Assembly: GCA_027946365.1 (NCBI GenBank)
Contig: JAPEUQ010000002.1
Coordinates: forward strand, 2,728,001 to 2,792,000
Reading direction: 5' to 3'
Length of the DNA stretch: 64,000 nt
Source: Kalmusia sp. IMI 367209
Lineage: Eukaryota; Ascomycota; Dothideomycetes; Pleosporales; Didymosphaeriaceae
Shown here: in pieces, positions 32,645 through 42,677 of the stretch
Position numbering within the stretch: position 1 is the first letter of the stretch
Layout of the letters: every line of letters begins with the position of its first letter
Program-made: the position numbers and the translations under genes
The notes under the pieces: model-generated
What the model saw: the letters and a program-made list of their open reading frames with translations, nothing else
The model's database searches: none
Told to the model about the DNA's origin: nothing

Positions 32645-33369
32645 ACTCTGGATTGCGTCAAGAGGCAAAGTTGAGCGGGCAAGGTCCGAGTGGGTGAGTG
32701 AGCGAGCGGATGTCGTAGAAGGGCGTTATTGTCGTGGTGGAGGCTGGCAGCACCTACTTCTTGACACCTACCTATGGTAGCTAGGTCGATTCTTAGTCAG
32801 CGCAGGCTCAGCCCTGTACGACGTTGCACTGCCAAGACGATTTATCCGGTTGTCATCAAACCCATGGTACGGCCTTTTGGTCGGCGACACGGTAATATAG
32901 TCGCCACGCAAGGCAGTCAGAAGTCTCGGACTTTTGATACCTATGCGTACACTATGGCCAAGATATTGCTTTCGCTTACAGAATAACTCGCAGGCCGTAT
33001 GGTCGTTACGTATTCATCTGCACGGCGTAGTACATGTTAGAGCTAGAAGTATCAATCACGTGCACGCGCTAGCGCGCCAAGGCACCGTACAGAGAGTCCT
33101 TGGCAAGGCTTCTAGCAGCCTTCTCCTCTACACACAAAACAATCAATCAATCTTTTGTTGTCAAAATCCTCAACCATCTTTTAACAGTACAAGCGCCTGG
33201 GGCGAAAAGCACGAACTCCTGGGGCGTTAAAGAGGTAAAACACCGAATTCCTGGGGCGTTGAAGAGACAAAACACCGAACTCCAGCGGCATAGCATGAGA
33301 ACTATGGGTCCAAGCAGCAAATGGTTCGGAACTCGACTAACAATTGCTACACTTTGATTACTTTCCGTA
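32645..33369. other. intergenic region with a short tandem repeat
   Basis: No supported gene. Contains three copies of a cctggggcg-led unit at 33196-33281. Confidence 0.4.
33196..33281. repeat. tandem repeat, unit 32 nt, two full copies and one partial
   Basis: Units start cctggggcg at 33196, 33218 and 33250. The last two are nearly identical over 32 nt (cctggggcgtt(a/g)aagag ... aaaacaccgaa); the first is shortened. Confidence 0.75.
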
Positions 33370-33614
33370 CACATCAACCTGGCAGCAATATACCCAACTG
33401 AGTCCGGGATGGCATGGGGCGAAAGGACGAGAGAATGGAATGATCGAGCAGGAGAGAATGCCCAGGTGATGCGGGCGCCGCCGATGGCGTCGGCAAAGGC
33501 CAGCTACCACGAGGGCTCCAGCGACTGTAAGAAACTGTCGGGCTGGAAAAAGGTGCGCAGGCCGAGGGCGTTGGTGAGGCGCAGCGCCAGCAGCAAGGCA
33601 AATGCGTTTTTGTC
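33370..33614 (-). pseudogene. relic of GPI mannosyltransferase 3 (Gpi10/PIG-B), N-terminal part
   Basis: Read on the minus strand from 33614, the frame gives [34 protein letters not shown], a TAG at 33506-33504, then LAFADAIGGARITW. This matches the start of the Gpi10/PIG-B glycosyltransferase family, whose hallmark after the first membrane helix is RTFFQPDE-x-WQSLEPAWQ-x-AFG ... TWEW. The acidic residue of the family's PDE motif is replaced by serine, and TAG stands where the family has Gln (CAG-to-TAG, a CpA-to-TpA change). Downstream homology fades. No start codon in frame and only about 80 codons of a normally much larger protein remain, so this is a fragment, not a gene. Confidence 0.6.
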
Positions 33615-33901
33615 TGGGGCTGATGGTCTTCATGGTTTACAATGAGACATAGTAGCGGGCCGGTTCGGACTTCGGTTTGATTGTTTGTATTCTACAAATG
33701 AATGGAAGAGAGATTAGAGTGCCTGGACATAGCTGTTTGTGTGTCACAGTGCTATAAGATGACATGATGCCCGGCTCCAAAAAACCAACCAAATCACTAC
33801 CGTCTTTACTGAAGCAAATCGTTCTCTTCTTGGAGGATTGCCTGAAGCACTCCATCAGTCACTCTTTATCTCTCACTTACAGCTGTTCATTCTTTTACAA
33901 C

Positions 33902-34961
33902 ATGCGTTCTTTCAGCTTCACGCTCCTGCTGTTCGGCCTGCTGGGCCTCCTTGCGGTGTCAGTCCCAGCCGGCTGGGAAGCTCCCGCTGCAAAAAGCCTT
34001 GGGGAGTACGAACATGGCCTCAACGATGTGGAGGTAGCAGTCGATGGCCTTAACTTGGATCTTGGGTCGAAAGAAGTCGATACGTTTGAGTCCGGCCTCG
34101 TAAAACTACAAAATCGCGGCAGGGGCAGGAGCAGGCCTAAGAAGACAAGGACCAGGCGACCTAAGAAGAACAAGAAGAACAAGACGAAGAAGAACAGGAA
34201 GACAAAGACGAAGAAGAACAAGAAGAAGAAGCCAAAGAAGGCGAAGAAGAGCAAATGCAACCGGAAGGCGAAGAAGGGCAAGCACAACAAGCGCGCGCCG
34301 GCAAATGCCTGTCCAGCTCCAACTGCCGATTATACTGGAGCCCTGCGGGCTGCGAAAAGGAAGGATCCCAGAGCGGAACTTGTGGTTGGAAGGACGTACA
34401 TGTTTATCTTCAAAAAAGCCACCATCGCTCACGCGAGCCTCATTGTCGGCACAGTCATAGAAAAAAGCAATGGTCAGCTCGATTTCCCCGCATACTCCCA
34501 CGGAATGGTCAAAGAAACCCAGCGGCCTGGCGAGCCGGAAATCAGCGAGATGAAAGACCTCTGTCGCAGTCTCAGGGGTGCAACGTGCGAGCTCAGTGAT
34601 TTTGAACGGTGGAACTGTGGCAGGGGAGCTTCCGAACGATACAGTTTCAAGGGGGAGGCGATTCCACAGTTTGCCGAACCCAGTTATGTCAAGGCGATAG
34701 GTAAGCATCCTTGCTTGGAACTAAGCTGAAGACCGTATATTGCACTCTAGGCTACTATAGCCTGTGATACGTATCAGGCTCCAAGAACAACTTCCTGTTT
34801 GACTGACTCATGATTAGGCTCTCAACTCGTGGCACGGGACCTTAAATACACCGTATACTACAATAATTGTAAGCCATCTTCGTCACAGTCTACGTAACTT
34901 TCACTGACTCGTAGCAGGCTGGAAGTTTGCGAAGGATGCAGCAAACGTTGGCAAGATGTAG
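33902..34961 (+). CDS. secreted protein with lysine-rich propeptide and putative His...Cys papain-like domain
   Basis: Exons 33902-34700, 34818-34868 and 34918-34961 join in frame to 297 residues. Start chosen at MRSFSFTLLLFGLLGLLAVS, a strong signal peptide; the longer upstream open frame is leader. A tract of roughly 50 residues almost entirely Lys/Arg/Asn/Thr follows (around residues 75-135, KKNKKNKTKKNRKTKTKK-like). It ends in NKRAPANACPAP, where KR-A is a typical Kex2 cut. The mature part has FIFKKATIAHASLIVG, then, across two introns, ARDLKYTVYYNNCWKFAKD. A histidine in a strand followed much later by NNC-x-x-FA is the order seen in circularly permuted papain-fold (NlpC/P60, LRAT, PPPDE) enzymes. 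That assignment is inference; no database match was made. The polybasic propeptide may bind nucleic acid or membranes. Confidence 0.75.
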
Positions 34962-36590
34962 GTAGGAGGTGGTGCGCCTCAAAAAGTAGGCGATGAACTT
35001 GGAACGCAGTCACGGTGCAACAGAGTCTAGAAATATGCGCCTGTGAATAGGTACAGTGCAGCCTTGGAACGGCGTAAAGAGGAGGCACGCTAAGGAGGCT
35101 TTTTGTTATAGCATAGCATTTTGTTATTTTGGGTCAATAGATTGGATTTCCTTTAGGCGATGTTACTATAGATACTAGCGTATACGCATCACGTTATTGT
35201 CTCAACTTTGATACTGACATGTGCTGCCATTATTATGGGACTCACTTACGAACAGCGACCCATGGTTAACAGTACTTTTAGCTTTACTTGAACTACAGCG
35301 TTGTTCTAGCACTTGAACAGCGTTCCTTTACAGTGTTATACTGTGAACCGAAAGGTGCGCGATATTAACATCCATCTCTTAACTAGGTATCTACCAAGCA
35401 AAGTTAACTAGTATTGTTGCCTCCTAGTATACTTTCCAACCCCCTGGAACTATCTTGATAAGGGCCTAGCACCCGCTCCAACTTTTGTTACCCTAGACCA
35501 CATCCCTACGTACTTCGCCTTCCATACGACTTAACTGGAATATATGCTATAATCTCTGCTATAACTGTATATAGTGTCGCATAGATATAGATTGGTACCG
35601 ACGTTTGCGTATTACTGTACGTCGCCACCCGCGCTGACTATACCTATAACCCTGTTTCAACACTAATATATATAGATAAATAACTTATATTTACTATAGT
35701 TCTCTAGTACTCTAATAGTGCTATTTTGTAGTTTAGGGCCGTACGTACCGTAGAGGGGTGCCTACCGTAGTTGCAACCGTACTACGGCGCTTTTTGAGGC
35801 GTAATATGGCTCTGCGGTTGCCTATTTAGGAAGGAGATATACCGAGTGCCCACCAGCAGCAGCGTGTTCGGTTGGAGGTCTGCTGTCACATCACGTGATG
35901 AGCTGGCACTTGGAGTTAACACAGTACTGTATCGCGCAGTGACATCCGCAATGTGAGAACAAGGATGCGCTACATGCGTGCCGGAAAGCGGTCCATCTGA
36001 CGTGCTATCACGTGATAATGAAAAGCGTGTTTTAGTGCATATAGAAGTTGGGCTGGGTCAATTGCGAAGCATGGAGCCGGCTCAATATTACAATTTACGT
36101 AATCGAGAAATCGCTTTTGCCCCGAAGACGGCTCTAGGTGATGGGCCAAAAAGTGAAGAGCGAAAAACGTGTGACAGGCATTCGAGATCGAGATTCGAGA
36201 AACCACTTTTCATTTTTTGCGTTAGGGTTCAACCACCAACATTAAGCGCTATTGGGTTCAGCAAGCTGCGTCATTGTGGACTGATGCCAAAGCGATGATT
36301 GGTAGAAGTAAGATGAGGGCTCGCGGTCGAACCAACGTTCCAGGAAAAGCATCCGACGGAAGGGTTCCCACATTAGAAAACTCATAACCAGCAGACTTCA
36401 ATTTTCTGTAAAAACTGATGCCATAAGCCAAAATACAACGTTTTCCCCCTAGAGACCGACCTTGCTGTAATTCCGTGAAAGATGCCTTTTTCCAAATTTG
36501 AAATGTGGGAAACCGTTCACGAAGACTCAAATATGACTTTTCGGGACTTATATTTTGAATTTGCATTATACATCCATCAATTCACTATTC
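34962..36590. other. AT-rich intergenic region with two CACGTG palindromes
   Basis: No supported coding region. 35390-35740 is AT-rich and lacks open frames. A hairpin with 7-bp arms (ccgtagt/actacgg) sits at 35765-35787. Two 12-bp perfect palindromes lie at 35889-35900 and 36006-36017. Confidence 0.45.
35889..36017. promoter_or_regulatory. pair of 12-bp palindromes centred on CACGTG
   Basis: catcacgtgatg (35889-35900) and tatcacgtgata (36006-36017) are each perfectly self-complementary and share TCACGTGA. This is the site type bound by bHLH factors. No neighbouring gene is clearly governed by them, so a regulatory role is only possible. Confidence 0.35.
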
Positions 36591-36693
36591 GGGCTTGTGG
36601 TTTAGTGGTATAATTTTCCCTTAGCACGTGACGAGCTTTCCAGCATCGTCCGAAGCGTGGGAAAGGTCCTGGGTTCGATTCCCAGCAAGTCCA
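36591..36693 (+). tRNA. tRNA-Ala (anticodon AGC) with a 31-nt intron
   Basis: Acceptor arm GGGCTTG pairs with CAAGTCC and includes the G3-U70 wobble that identifies alanine tRNAs. The anticodon arm TTCCC/GGGAA encloses TTAGCA...T, with anticodon AGC at 36623-36625. The intron, 36627-36657, sits one base 3' of the anticodon, the canonical position for nuclear tRNA introns. T-arm: CTGGG-TTCGATT-CCCAG, discriminator A at 36693. The D-arm GTTTAGTGGTATAAT is short but normal. Mature length 72 nt. Confidence 0.88.
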
Positions 36694-36694
36694 C

Positions 36695-36700
36695 TTTTTT
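36695..36700 (+). terminator. RNA polymerase III terminator
   Basis: Run of six T one base after the tRNA discriminator, followed by another T run. Confidence 0.8.
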
Positions 36701-37690
36701 CTTTTTGCGGATGGGATGTGCCGTGCCAAAGGCACACACACACTACTACTACACATTGATTTGGCATTGTGGAACATGTGATTCATTGCGCAGTGTACGG
36801 ACAGCCTTAAGACAAAACGAGTAGATGAATCTGGTGCAGGCACCTCGCATAAGAAACATCTGCGAGCATAAATCTTTTGTCGCGAGCAATTTCTAGCAGC
36901 GCAACAAAAGTGTCGATGGAGGCGAGGCATGAGTATCCAAACAGCATGATCGTGGTTGTCAAAGCATTGTCCTCGGACGATCTAGATATCCTTCGTTCGT
37001 GTAAATTTCCCCAACGTTTTGCCTCATTTCCTCAGCGCCCGTCTCCGTCATGGGAGAATGTCCGTGATGGAAACCGCGCCATTGAGATTCCCCGCATTGA
37101 CACACCCTTTGGTGGTCACAAAGTCTGTCATGCTTGGCACACGTCTGCGGAGGGAGCAGGGATGTTGCTTGACAAATATCGTGTTTCAACCTGAAGCTGG
37201 GGGAATGCAGTAATGGACTTGGCGGTGTGAGAGCAGTAGGTGGTGTATGTGGGTCACGGCTAAGGCTCGGATGTCAATGTGTGATATGCTGGGATAGCGC
37301 AGTGCGCAGTAGTGAGATTCAATTGTGAAGCTGAGGGCTGATCAACTAAGCATGAATCGTGATTCGAAAATGGGCGTAAGGTAATAATTTTCATGTAACG
37401 AGCGTCTGGATGACCGGGGGTATTCTAAAAGCCAAAAGACGCGACCTATGCTACATGTAATACCAAATAAGGAAGGTAAGATATCTTCATAATATACGAT
37501 GGAAAGGAAAAGAATACACGAGAGCTACTCCTAGTTGAGTGTGATGCCCTGCGAGTTTGTTGCGGACAGTGGATCCCACGGAATACTTCCTGCCACCGTC
37601 ATCTCCAGGCAACTCAGAAATTAGACATAAACGCCATGATATACCTCATTAGATTCTTCGTCGCGGTGTGAGCATCTGATATCGAAGTCG
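36701..37690. other. intergenic region
   Basis: A 105-codon frame at 36877-37194 shows no motif and is opposed by frames on the other strand. I see nothing supported; the right end is the 3' flank of the minus-strand membrane protein gene. Confidence 0.4.
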
Positions 37691-39637
37691 CTATCGCTGT
37701 TGTTTTCGTTTGAAGCTCGGGTTCCTCAAGGCAGCACTGCCTGGTTCGTATGGACCGTCGTCAACATTGATCCAGTTGGGCACGGTACTGCTTCTCTTGC
37801 GAGAATTCTGCCTGGTAACACTGCCTCTTACAGTACGGCCACCGACATTGCCAAACCCAAGCACTTCCGGTCGGTCCAGATCGAATGGGTCGGATTGCCG
37901 TACCCTAGAGCCGTACATATTCGTCGCTGGTCGACTGGGTCCAGGTTCGCCAAAGAAGAATGAGTCTTTGGAAATACGAGAGACTGTACTGGAAGTCGCA
38001 TTGAACTGAGGTAGCGGTGCGTATGCGTTGGCTGGACGCACTGGGGGATTAGGTGGCAGTGGCTGCGTCGGGACTGGCGGGGGATCCGAGGGATCGAAGA
38101 AAGGATTCTCTGCGTCGGTATAGACTGATGCGGTGTATTTTGATGTAGGATGTGAGCGGAGAGCGGTCTGAGAGCTCGTTGTTCGCTTGTGTTGTTGGGC
38201 AGTCTCACGAAGCCACTCTGGTGTACCACTACCATTCTGAGCATCTATCTCCTCGAGGAGGGAAGCGAAAGGATCGCGCGAATTTCGTTCTGATGTGGCG
38301 GCAGGCTTCGGTGTAATGGGTCCGCGCTGTTGATCTTGCAGTTGAGGAGATGCTGGATCCGGATTCAGCAGTTGAAGGTTTTTGGGCGGATCTAATGGAT
38401 CTTGAAAAGGGTTTTCGATGCCATTGCTGTTGCGAACAACGGGGTCCTCGACGATACCGGGGAAAGGAGACTTCTGGCCGATGACGAGACTGTCTTGTTT
38501 CTTCTGCAGGAGCGTCCGAGACCTCTTGAGACTGGGCATCCGGTCGCCGAAGCCACGTAGTTGCTGCCGGAACTTCGAAGGAGGCTCGCTGATGGATTGG
38601 CTGCGCCGATTCGTGCCTACTGAATATACCGAGCTTACACTGCTGCGTATAGTGTGCCTGCGGTATGGATTTGACGTCGGTCCCGACTTATTGCCTTTGA
38701 TCTTCGCAATGAAGATTCTGACTCCTGCGGGGATGTTTTTGACCTTTTCGGGCACCATACGTAACTTTGTCAGAAACCCTCCTTCTCCTTCATTCTTTTC
38801 GCTCATGCGTTGTTGCCATTTCTCGAAAGTTCCTGTCTTGCGTCTCCTCAGACAGAAAAAGAGTAGCGCACTAATGAGCGCAAGGCCCACAAAACCACCC
38901 ACTACGCCTCCCGCAATGCTTGCAACGTTTGTTTGCCCGGTCAGGGGAAGAGTAAGACCACTCCCCTCTTCAGGAGTTCCTGTGTCCGGAGAGATGACTC
39001 CCGCAGAACCTCCTGTTGGTATGCCTGTATCTGTGGGCTGCGACTGTTCAGGTGAGGGATCTTGAGGCAACACAGATTGCGCAGGCTCATCAGGAAGAAT
39101 TGCAGAGGATGAAACGATGGGTGCTATGGCAGAGGATGCGGCTAGCTCTGCTGAGGCTGAAGACGTTGGCAATAGAGCTGTAGGGTTCGTGTCAGAATTT
39201 GTTGGTGTCGGAGTTGCTGGTAGTGCTGAAGTAGGGTCGACCGCAACGGGCTTGACCGACGTCGACTCAATGACCTCAGGTACAGGCGCTGGAACTGCAG
39301 CCGCAGGGACCTGTGGCGCGACATTGGCCAGAAGCGAAGATTGCGCGACTGTTGAAGAGACTGCGCTACTCGTACCTAACGTCGAAGAAATTGCTTCGGC
39401 AGAGGTCGCCTGCTCTGGTGTTTCGGTAGAGGAGGTAGAGGATGGTGGAGGGGGAGGCGCGTCAGCTACGGAGCTGCTCTGGATGGATTGCGCATCCGTG
39501 GTAGTCGTCGTCGAAGTCGATAAGATGGAAGTAATTTCTTGCGCTGAGGTGAGGGTCGATGTGGCCGCCGTCCGGGCCCGCGAGCGCGTACATCGCCGCC
39601 CGCTCACCGTCACTATAGACTCTTGTGGAGTGGCCAT
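37691..39637 (-). CDS. single-pass membrane protein with Ser/Thr/Pro-rich N-terminal region
   Basis: Single-exon gene of 648 residues starting MATPQESIVTVSG (the frame opens slightly earlier with GTG). Residues up to about 235 are extremely rich in Ser, Thr, Ala and Pro, as in O-mannosylated extracellular stalks of fungal surface sensors. One membrane helix, VASIAGGVVGGFVGLALISALLFF, at about 238-262 is followed at once by CLRRRKTG, a stop-transfer signal. The remaining 380 residues are a polar, Pro/Ser-rich cytoplasmic tail with several phosphorylatable serine clusters. This is the layout of Mid2/Wsc-like sensors and of other fungal single-pass proteins. No cysteine-rich WSC domain or clear signal peptide is visible, so topology is assumed. 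Divergent from the next gene, with about 1 kb between starts. Confidence 0.85.
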   Translation of the reverse strand: MATPQESIVTVSGRRCTRSRARTAATSTLTSAQEITSILSTSTTTTTDAQSIQSSSVADAPPPPPSSTSSTETPEQATSAEAISSTLGTSSAVSSTVAQSSLLANVAPQVPAAAVPAPVPEVIESTSVKPVAVDPTSALPATPTPTNSDTNPTALLPTSSASAELAASSAIAPIVSSSAILPDEPAQSVLPQDPSPEQSQPTDTGIPTGGSAGVISPDTGTPEEGSGLTLPLTGQTNVASIAGGVVGGFVGLALISALLFFCLRRRKTGTFEKWQQRMSEKNEGEGGFLTKLRMVPEKVKNIPAGVRIFIAKIKGNKSGPTSNPYRRHTIRSSVSSVYSVGTNRRSQSISEPPSKFRQQLRGFGDRMPSLKRSRTLLQKKQDSLVIGQKSPFPGIVEDPVVRNSNGIENPFQDPLDPPKNLQLLNPDPASPQLQDQQRGPITPKPAATSERNSRDPFASLLEEIDAQNGSGTPEWLRETAQQHKRTTSSQTALRSHPTSKYTASVYTDAENPFFDPSDPPPVPTQPLPPNPPVRPANAYAPLPQFNATSSTVSRISKDSFFFGEPGPSRPATNMYGSRVRQSDPFDLDRPEVLGFGNVGGRTVRGSVTRQNSRKRSSTVPNWINVDDGPYEPGSAALRNPSFKRKQQR

Positions 39638-40655
39638 GCAGAACACAAACTCATAGAAAGAAGCGCCGCTAGGGGCTCAAGAGAAGAGACGAAAGGAAAC
39701 GAGATCAAAGCGCCGCTGGCGCTTCGAGCATATTAAACGTAGGAAATTGAGGTTTCTGCGAGAGGATGGTGGAGAACAGAGACAGAGAGGCGGATTCTGG
39801 CAGCGGCTAGAAGGGCGGCCGGATGGCTGCCAACCGTTGGCATGAGGTGGAGCGCTTGGGACGTTCTGAAACGGGAACGGCCTCAGGTGCCGCTTTGGGC
39901 AACAATTCCAACACATTTGAAGCGCGGGAGGCATCGACACGCACAGCACACTGGCATGGCCGTCTCACACAAAATGGCGGGGCCAGGTGCTGGCAGCCAT
40001 CGCGTGCGGTGCTGCGCGACGCGGAGACGCGAGGTTGTGAAGGTGTTGAGGGGTGATGCTACTGCTAGGCCGCGGCCCGGCGCCCCTCCACGCACGTGAT
40101 TTCCCTGGGTCTTGCATCCCAAAATTGCTACACTCCTTGGACCAGTGCATTGTGGCATCTATGGGCATCCCCTCTGCGGCACTTAATTCTACGTGTCGTG
40201 GCTCGCTCCGTCGCCGACACCACCTGCCCTAGTGGAGGCCATCTCCTTGGATGTGCTGCCGAACACTCCGCAGAGCCGACGTGGCTCACGACCATTCCAA
40301 CTGCAATCCATACTACAGGCTTAACTCCCGTGGGGATGAAACATGATAGCGACTCTGTAGGACGACGAGCGGTGGGTTTTGCGACTGATGCAGGTCCACA
40401 GCGGCGCTCGGCACTGGCCATTTAGGGAACAGAAGCGAACAATCCATGCATCGTTTCCTCACCTCTCCCCCGCGGTCGTCCTTGATGGCCGTCCCGAACT
40501 GCCTACAAGTCCACCACTATGTTTCAATTCAGCGGTACGTTTACTTTCCCAATGCCCCTCGGCAGCTACTGTCGCCGAGCCTCCTTCGCTCCCGACTCGC
40601 GAACGCCACAGCCCACCACGGTTAGCAGCCAGGCTGTCACCCACCTTCGAAACTC
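39638..40655. other. divergent promoter region
   Basis: Lies between two divergent starts (39637 minus, 40656 plus). Several overlapping open frames on both strands reflect GC-rich composition and lack any motif. It should carry both promoters. Confidence 0.45.
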
Positions 40656-42677
40656 ATGTTCTCTCCCGCTCTCGAAAGATTTACCCCTGCCAGTCATCTG
40701 TTTGAATTGATCCGCGTGTTTCGTACTGTCGTTCCGTACCATCGAATGGCAAAACACGTTTCGCCCCTTGGGCTCCGTATGGGCACGTGCATTAGCATCG
40801 CTGATTATAGTCTATTTTTTAGGTGCGCTTCTCGCAGGCCAACATGATAACAAGAAAGAGAGGCCGCCGCCATCGCGGCCGATACCGGTTACATTCCCGT
40901 CTCTCGATCCGCCTGAACCGTCGATTTCAACATTGCCAACCTCTTGGACTGACCATTCTGCCCCTGGAATTGCTGCGCATTTTCTCAACTTGAAGAAACC
41001 CTCAGACGTTGATGTAGACACCTTGGCTCTACTGAACGTCTCGTTTCAACCACAGAGTGACTTCGAAACACTCCTAGCGTCCGTGTCGACTGACGCGCAA
41101 GCGTATATACCGCCAAGTTCCTGGCTAAAGGCACCGGAACAGAATGGGTCGAAACTCTCGGAACACAGTGCCAAGCTTCTGTGCAACGGCAGGAAAGCTC
41201 CAGACCAAAATGACTTTTATGTTCGTGCAAAGGAGCTAGTCTTTAGAAACGAAGATGCGTTTGCAAATCTCACGAGGAAACCAATGGGAGAAAAGGTCCC
41301 ATTGCGTCTAGCGCACTTTCGAAAATTCTGGGAAGGTCTTGATAACATGGCTTATTATTGGGACAACTCGTTAGACGAATATTTGATCCCGGACTCTAAA
41401 CAACACAACAACAGTAGCATTGGGGATGTGGTGTCAGACCAGGTGGGTGAAGCCAACGATACAGATGTGCCTTCAGCAGTGTCTCCAACCGAAGAAGAAC
41501 CACGCAAGAAGGCGAAGACTGAGTCGGAAACCATTGAACCACATACTGTATCAACAGAATTAGTGGGGTCGGACGCGAGTGCATTACCTCTCAATTCTCC
41601 GATGTCGTCGAGTAGAGTTATACCAGCTAGAACTTCACCGCCTAAAACTCCTTGGGAAGCCAGCATATCAGCCGATAAGCCCGTTGACCTAAGCAAAGGG
41701 TCCTACACAGGCTACCGTATCGGCAACGGTGCGGACATGCCTGACTCATATCGGCTAGAGTGTGTGCGCGCATTCCTGGAGCCTATAGCTTGGGCTTTTG
41801 GGGTCACGCTTGTGCCACACCGTCGTCCGCCAGTCCTTCTGTTGGAACATGTGCGCTTTCCTGTTCGTGTAAGTACAGTAGGGTGGCGCGGCCCTTCAGA
41901 TAGAATGAAGGCGCGCCAAGGGTGGATGGAAGGTCCTGTATTGGGCGTACAATGTAGAGCAGACACTAGCTTTGGGACTGCTGGAGATATTCAAGCCGAG
42001 TCGGTGCTAGATGTAGTGCGAGAACTGGGTGGCATGCTTTTGCTTGCTCAAGAAAGAGCAAGGCAAGGAAAGACGGAGAGTCGAGGTGGCGAAGGCAAAT
42101 GGTGGACAACAACACACCGTTGGGGTGGTGGGCCTGGCGGAGAAGTGGGCGAAGCCACGGGTGCAAGCGATGCACCGTCCGAGAACCACGCGACGAAGGC
42201 TGATGAGAAGTTGGCCAACAGATCTCGAGTGGGATCGAAGGATAGGCGGAGACCGACCCCAGCGGAAATCTGGAAAACTCTCAAACCTGGCAACCCGCTT
42301 TGGGACCCGAAGGTCGTCTACGAAGCGATTGGAAAAGACCCTAACGTCGCTTGGGATGATGTGAGTCGTCATATAGAATCCTCGAGGCTTTACTGTTGAC
42401 ATTTATCCAGGTCTTCATGATATCGTCATTGAATCACCACATCAGCGTTCTGAAATTACGAGTTCACCCACTCTATGTTCAATATCTCGCTGAGGGCACT
42501 CTACCTCCACATCTACCAGCTGATCCTGATTGGTGCTCCCCAAGGCTTCAGAGAACTCGTTGGTTTGATTTGTTCGACACGAATGACCGAACAGAAGCTA
42601 TGCGTGGACTATGGGGGATCATGAATTACCTCATGCGAGCGCAAGAGACGCCAGATGTGCCTATGAAGAACACTTAG
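40656..42677 (+). CDS. conserved hypothetical protein, three exons
   Basis: Exons 40656-40776, 40823-42360 and 42411-42677 join in frame to 641 residues. The first intron (46 nt, GTATGG...TTTTTTAG) replaces an apparent hydrophobic N-terminus seen when it is read through, so I do not call a membrane helix. The product starts MFSPALERFTPASHLFELIRV. Middle parts are low-complexity and acidic, with a nuclear-localisation-like EEEPRKKAKTE. Conserved-looking blocks are TGYRIGNGADMPDSYRLECVRAFLEP, AEIWKTLKPGNPLWDPKVVYEA and, across the last junction, AWDDVFMISSLNHHISVLKLR. The latter continues with LPADPDWCSPRLQRTRWFDLFDT. I do not recognise the family. The exon structure is well supported by phase. 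Confidence 0.75.

Noticed and set aside
33895..34290. Phe/Leu-rich minus frames opposite the secreted lysine-rich protein
   Set aside because: They are the complement of the AAG/AAC-rich lysine tract; the plus strand has signal peptide, introns and Kex2 site.
38418..39656. Long plus-strand frames (215 and 179 codons) opposite the Ser/Thr-rich membrane protein
   Set aside because: Shadows caused by biased codon use of the minus gene, which has a clear membrane helix and stop-transfer sequence.
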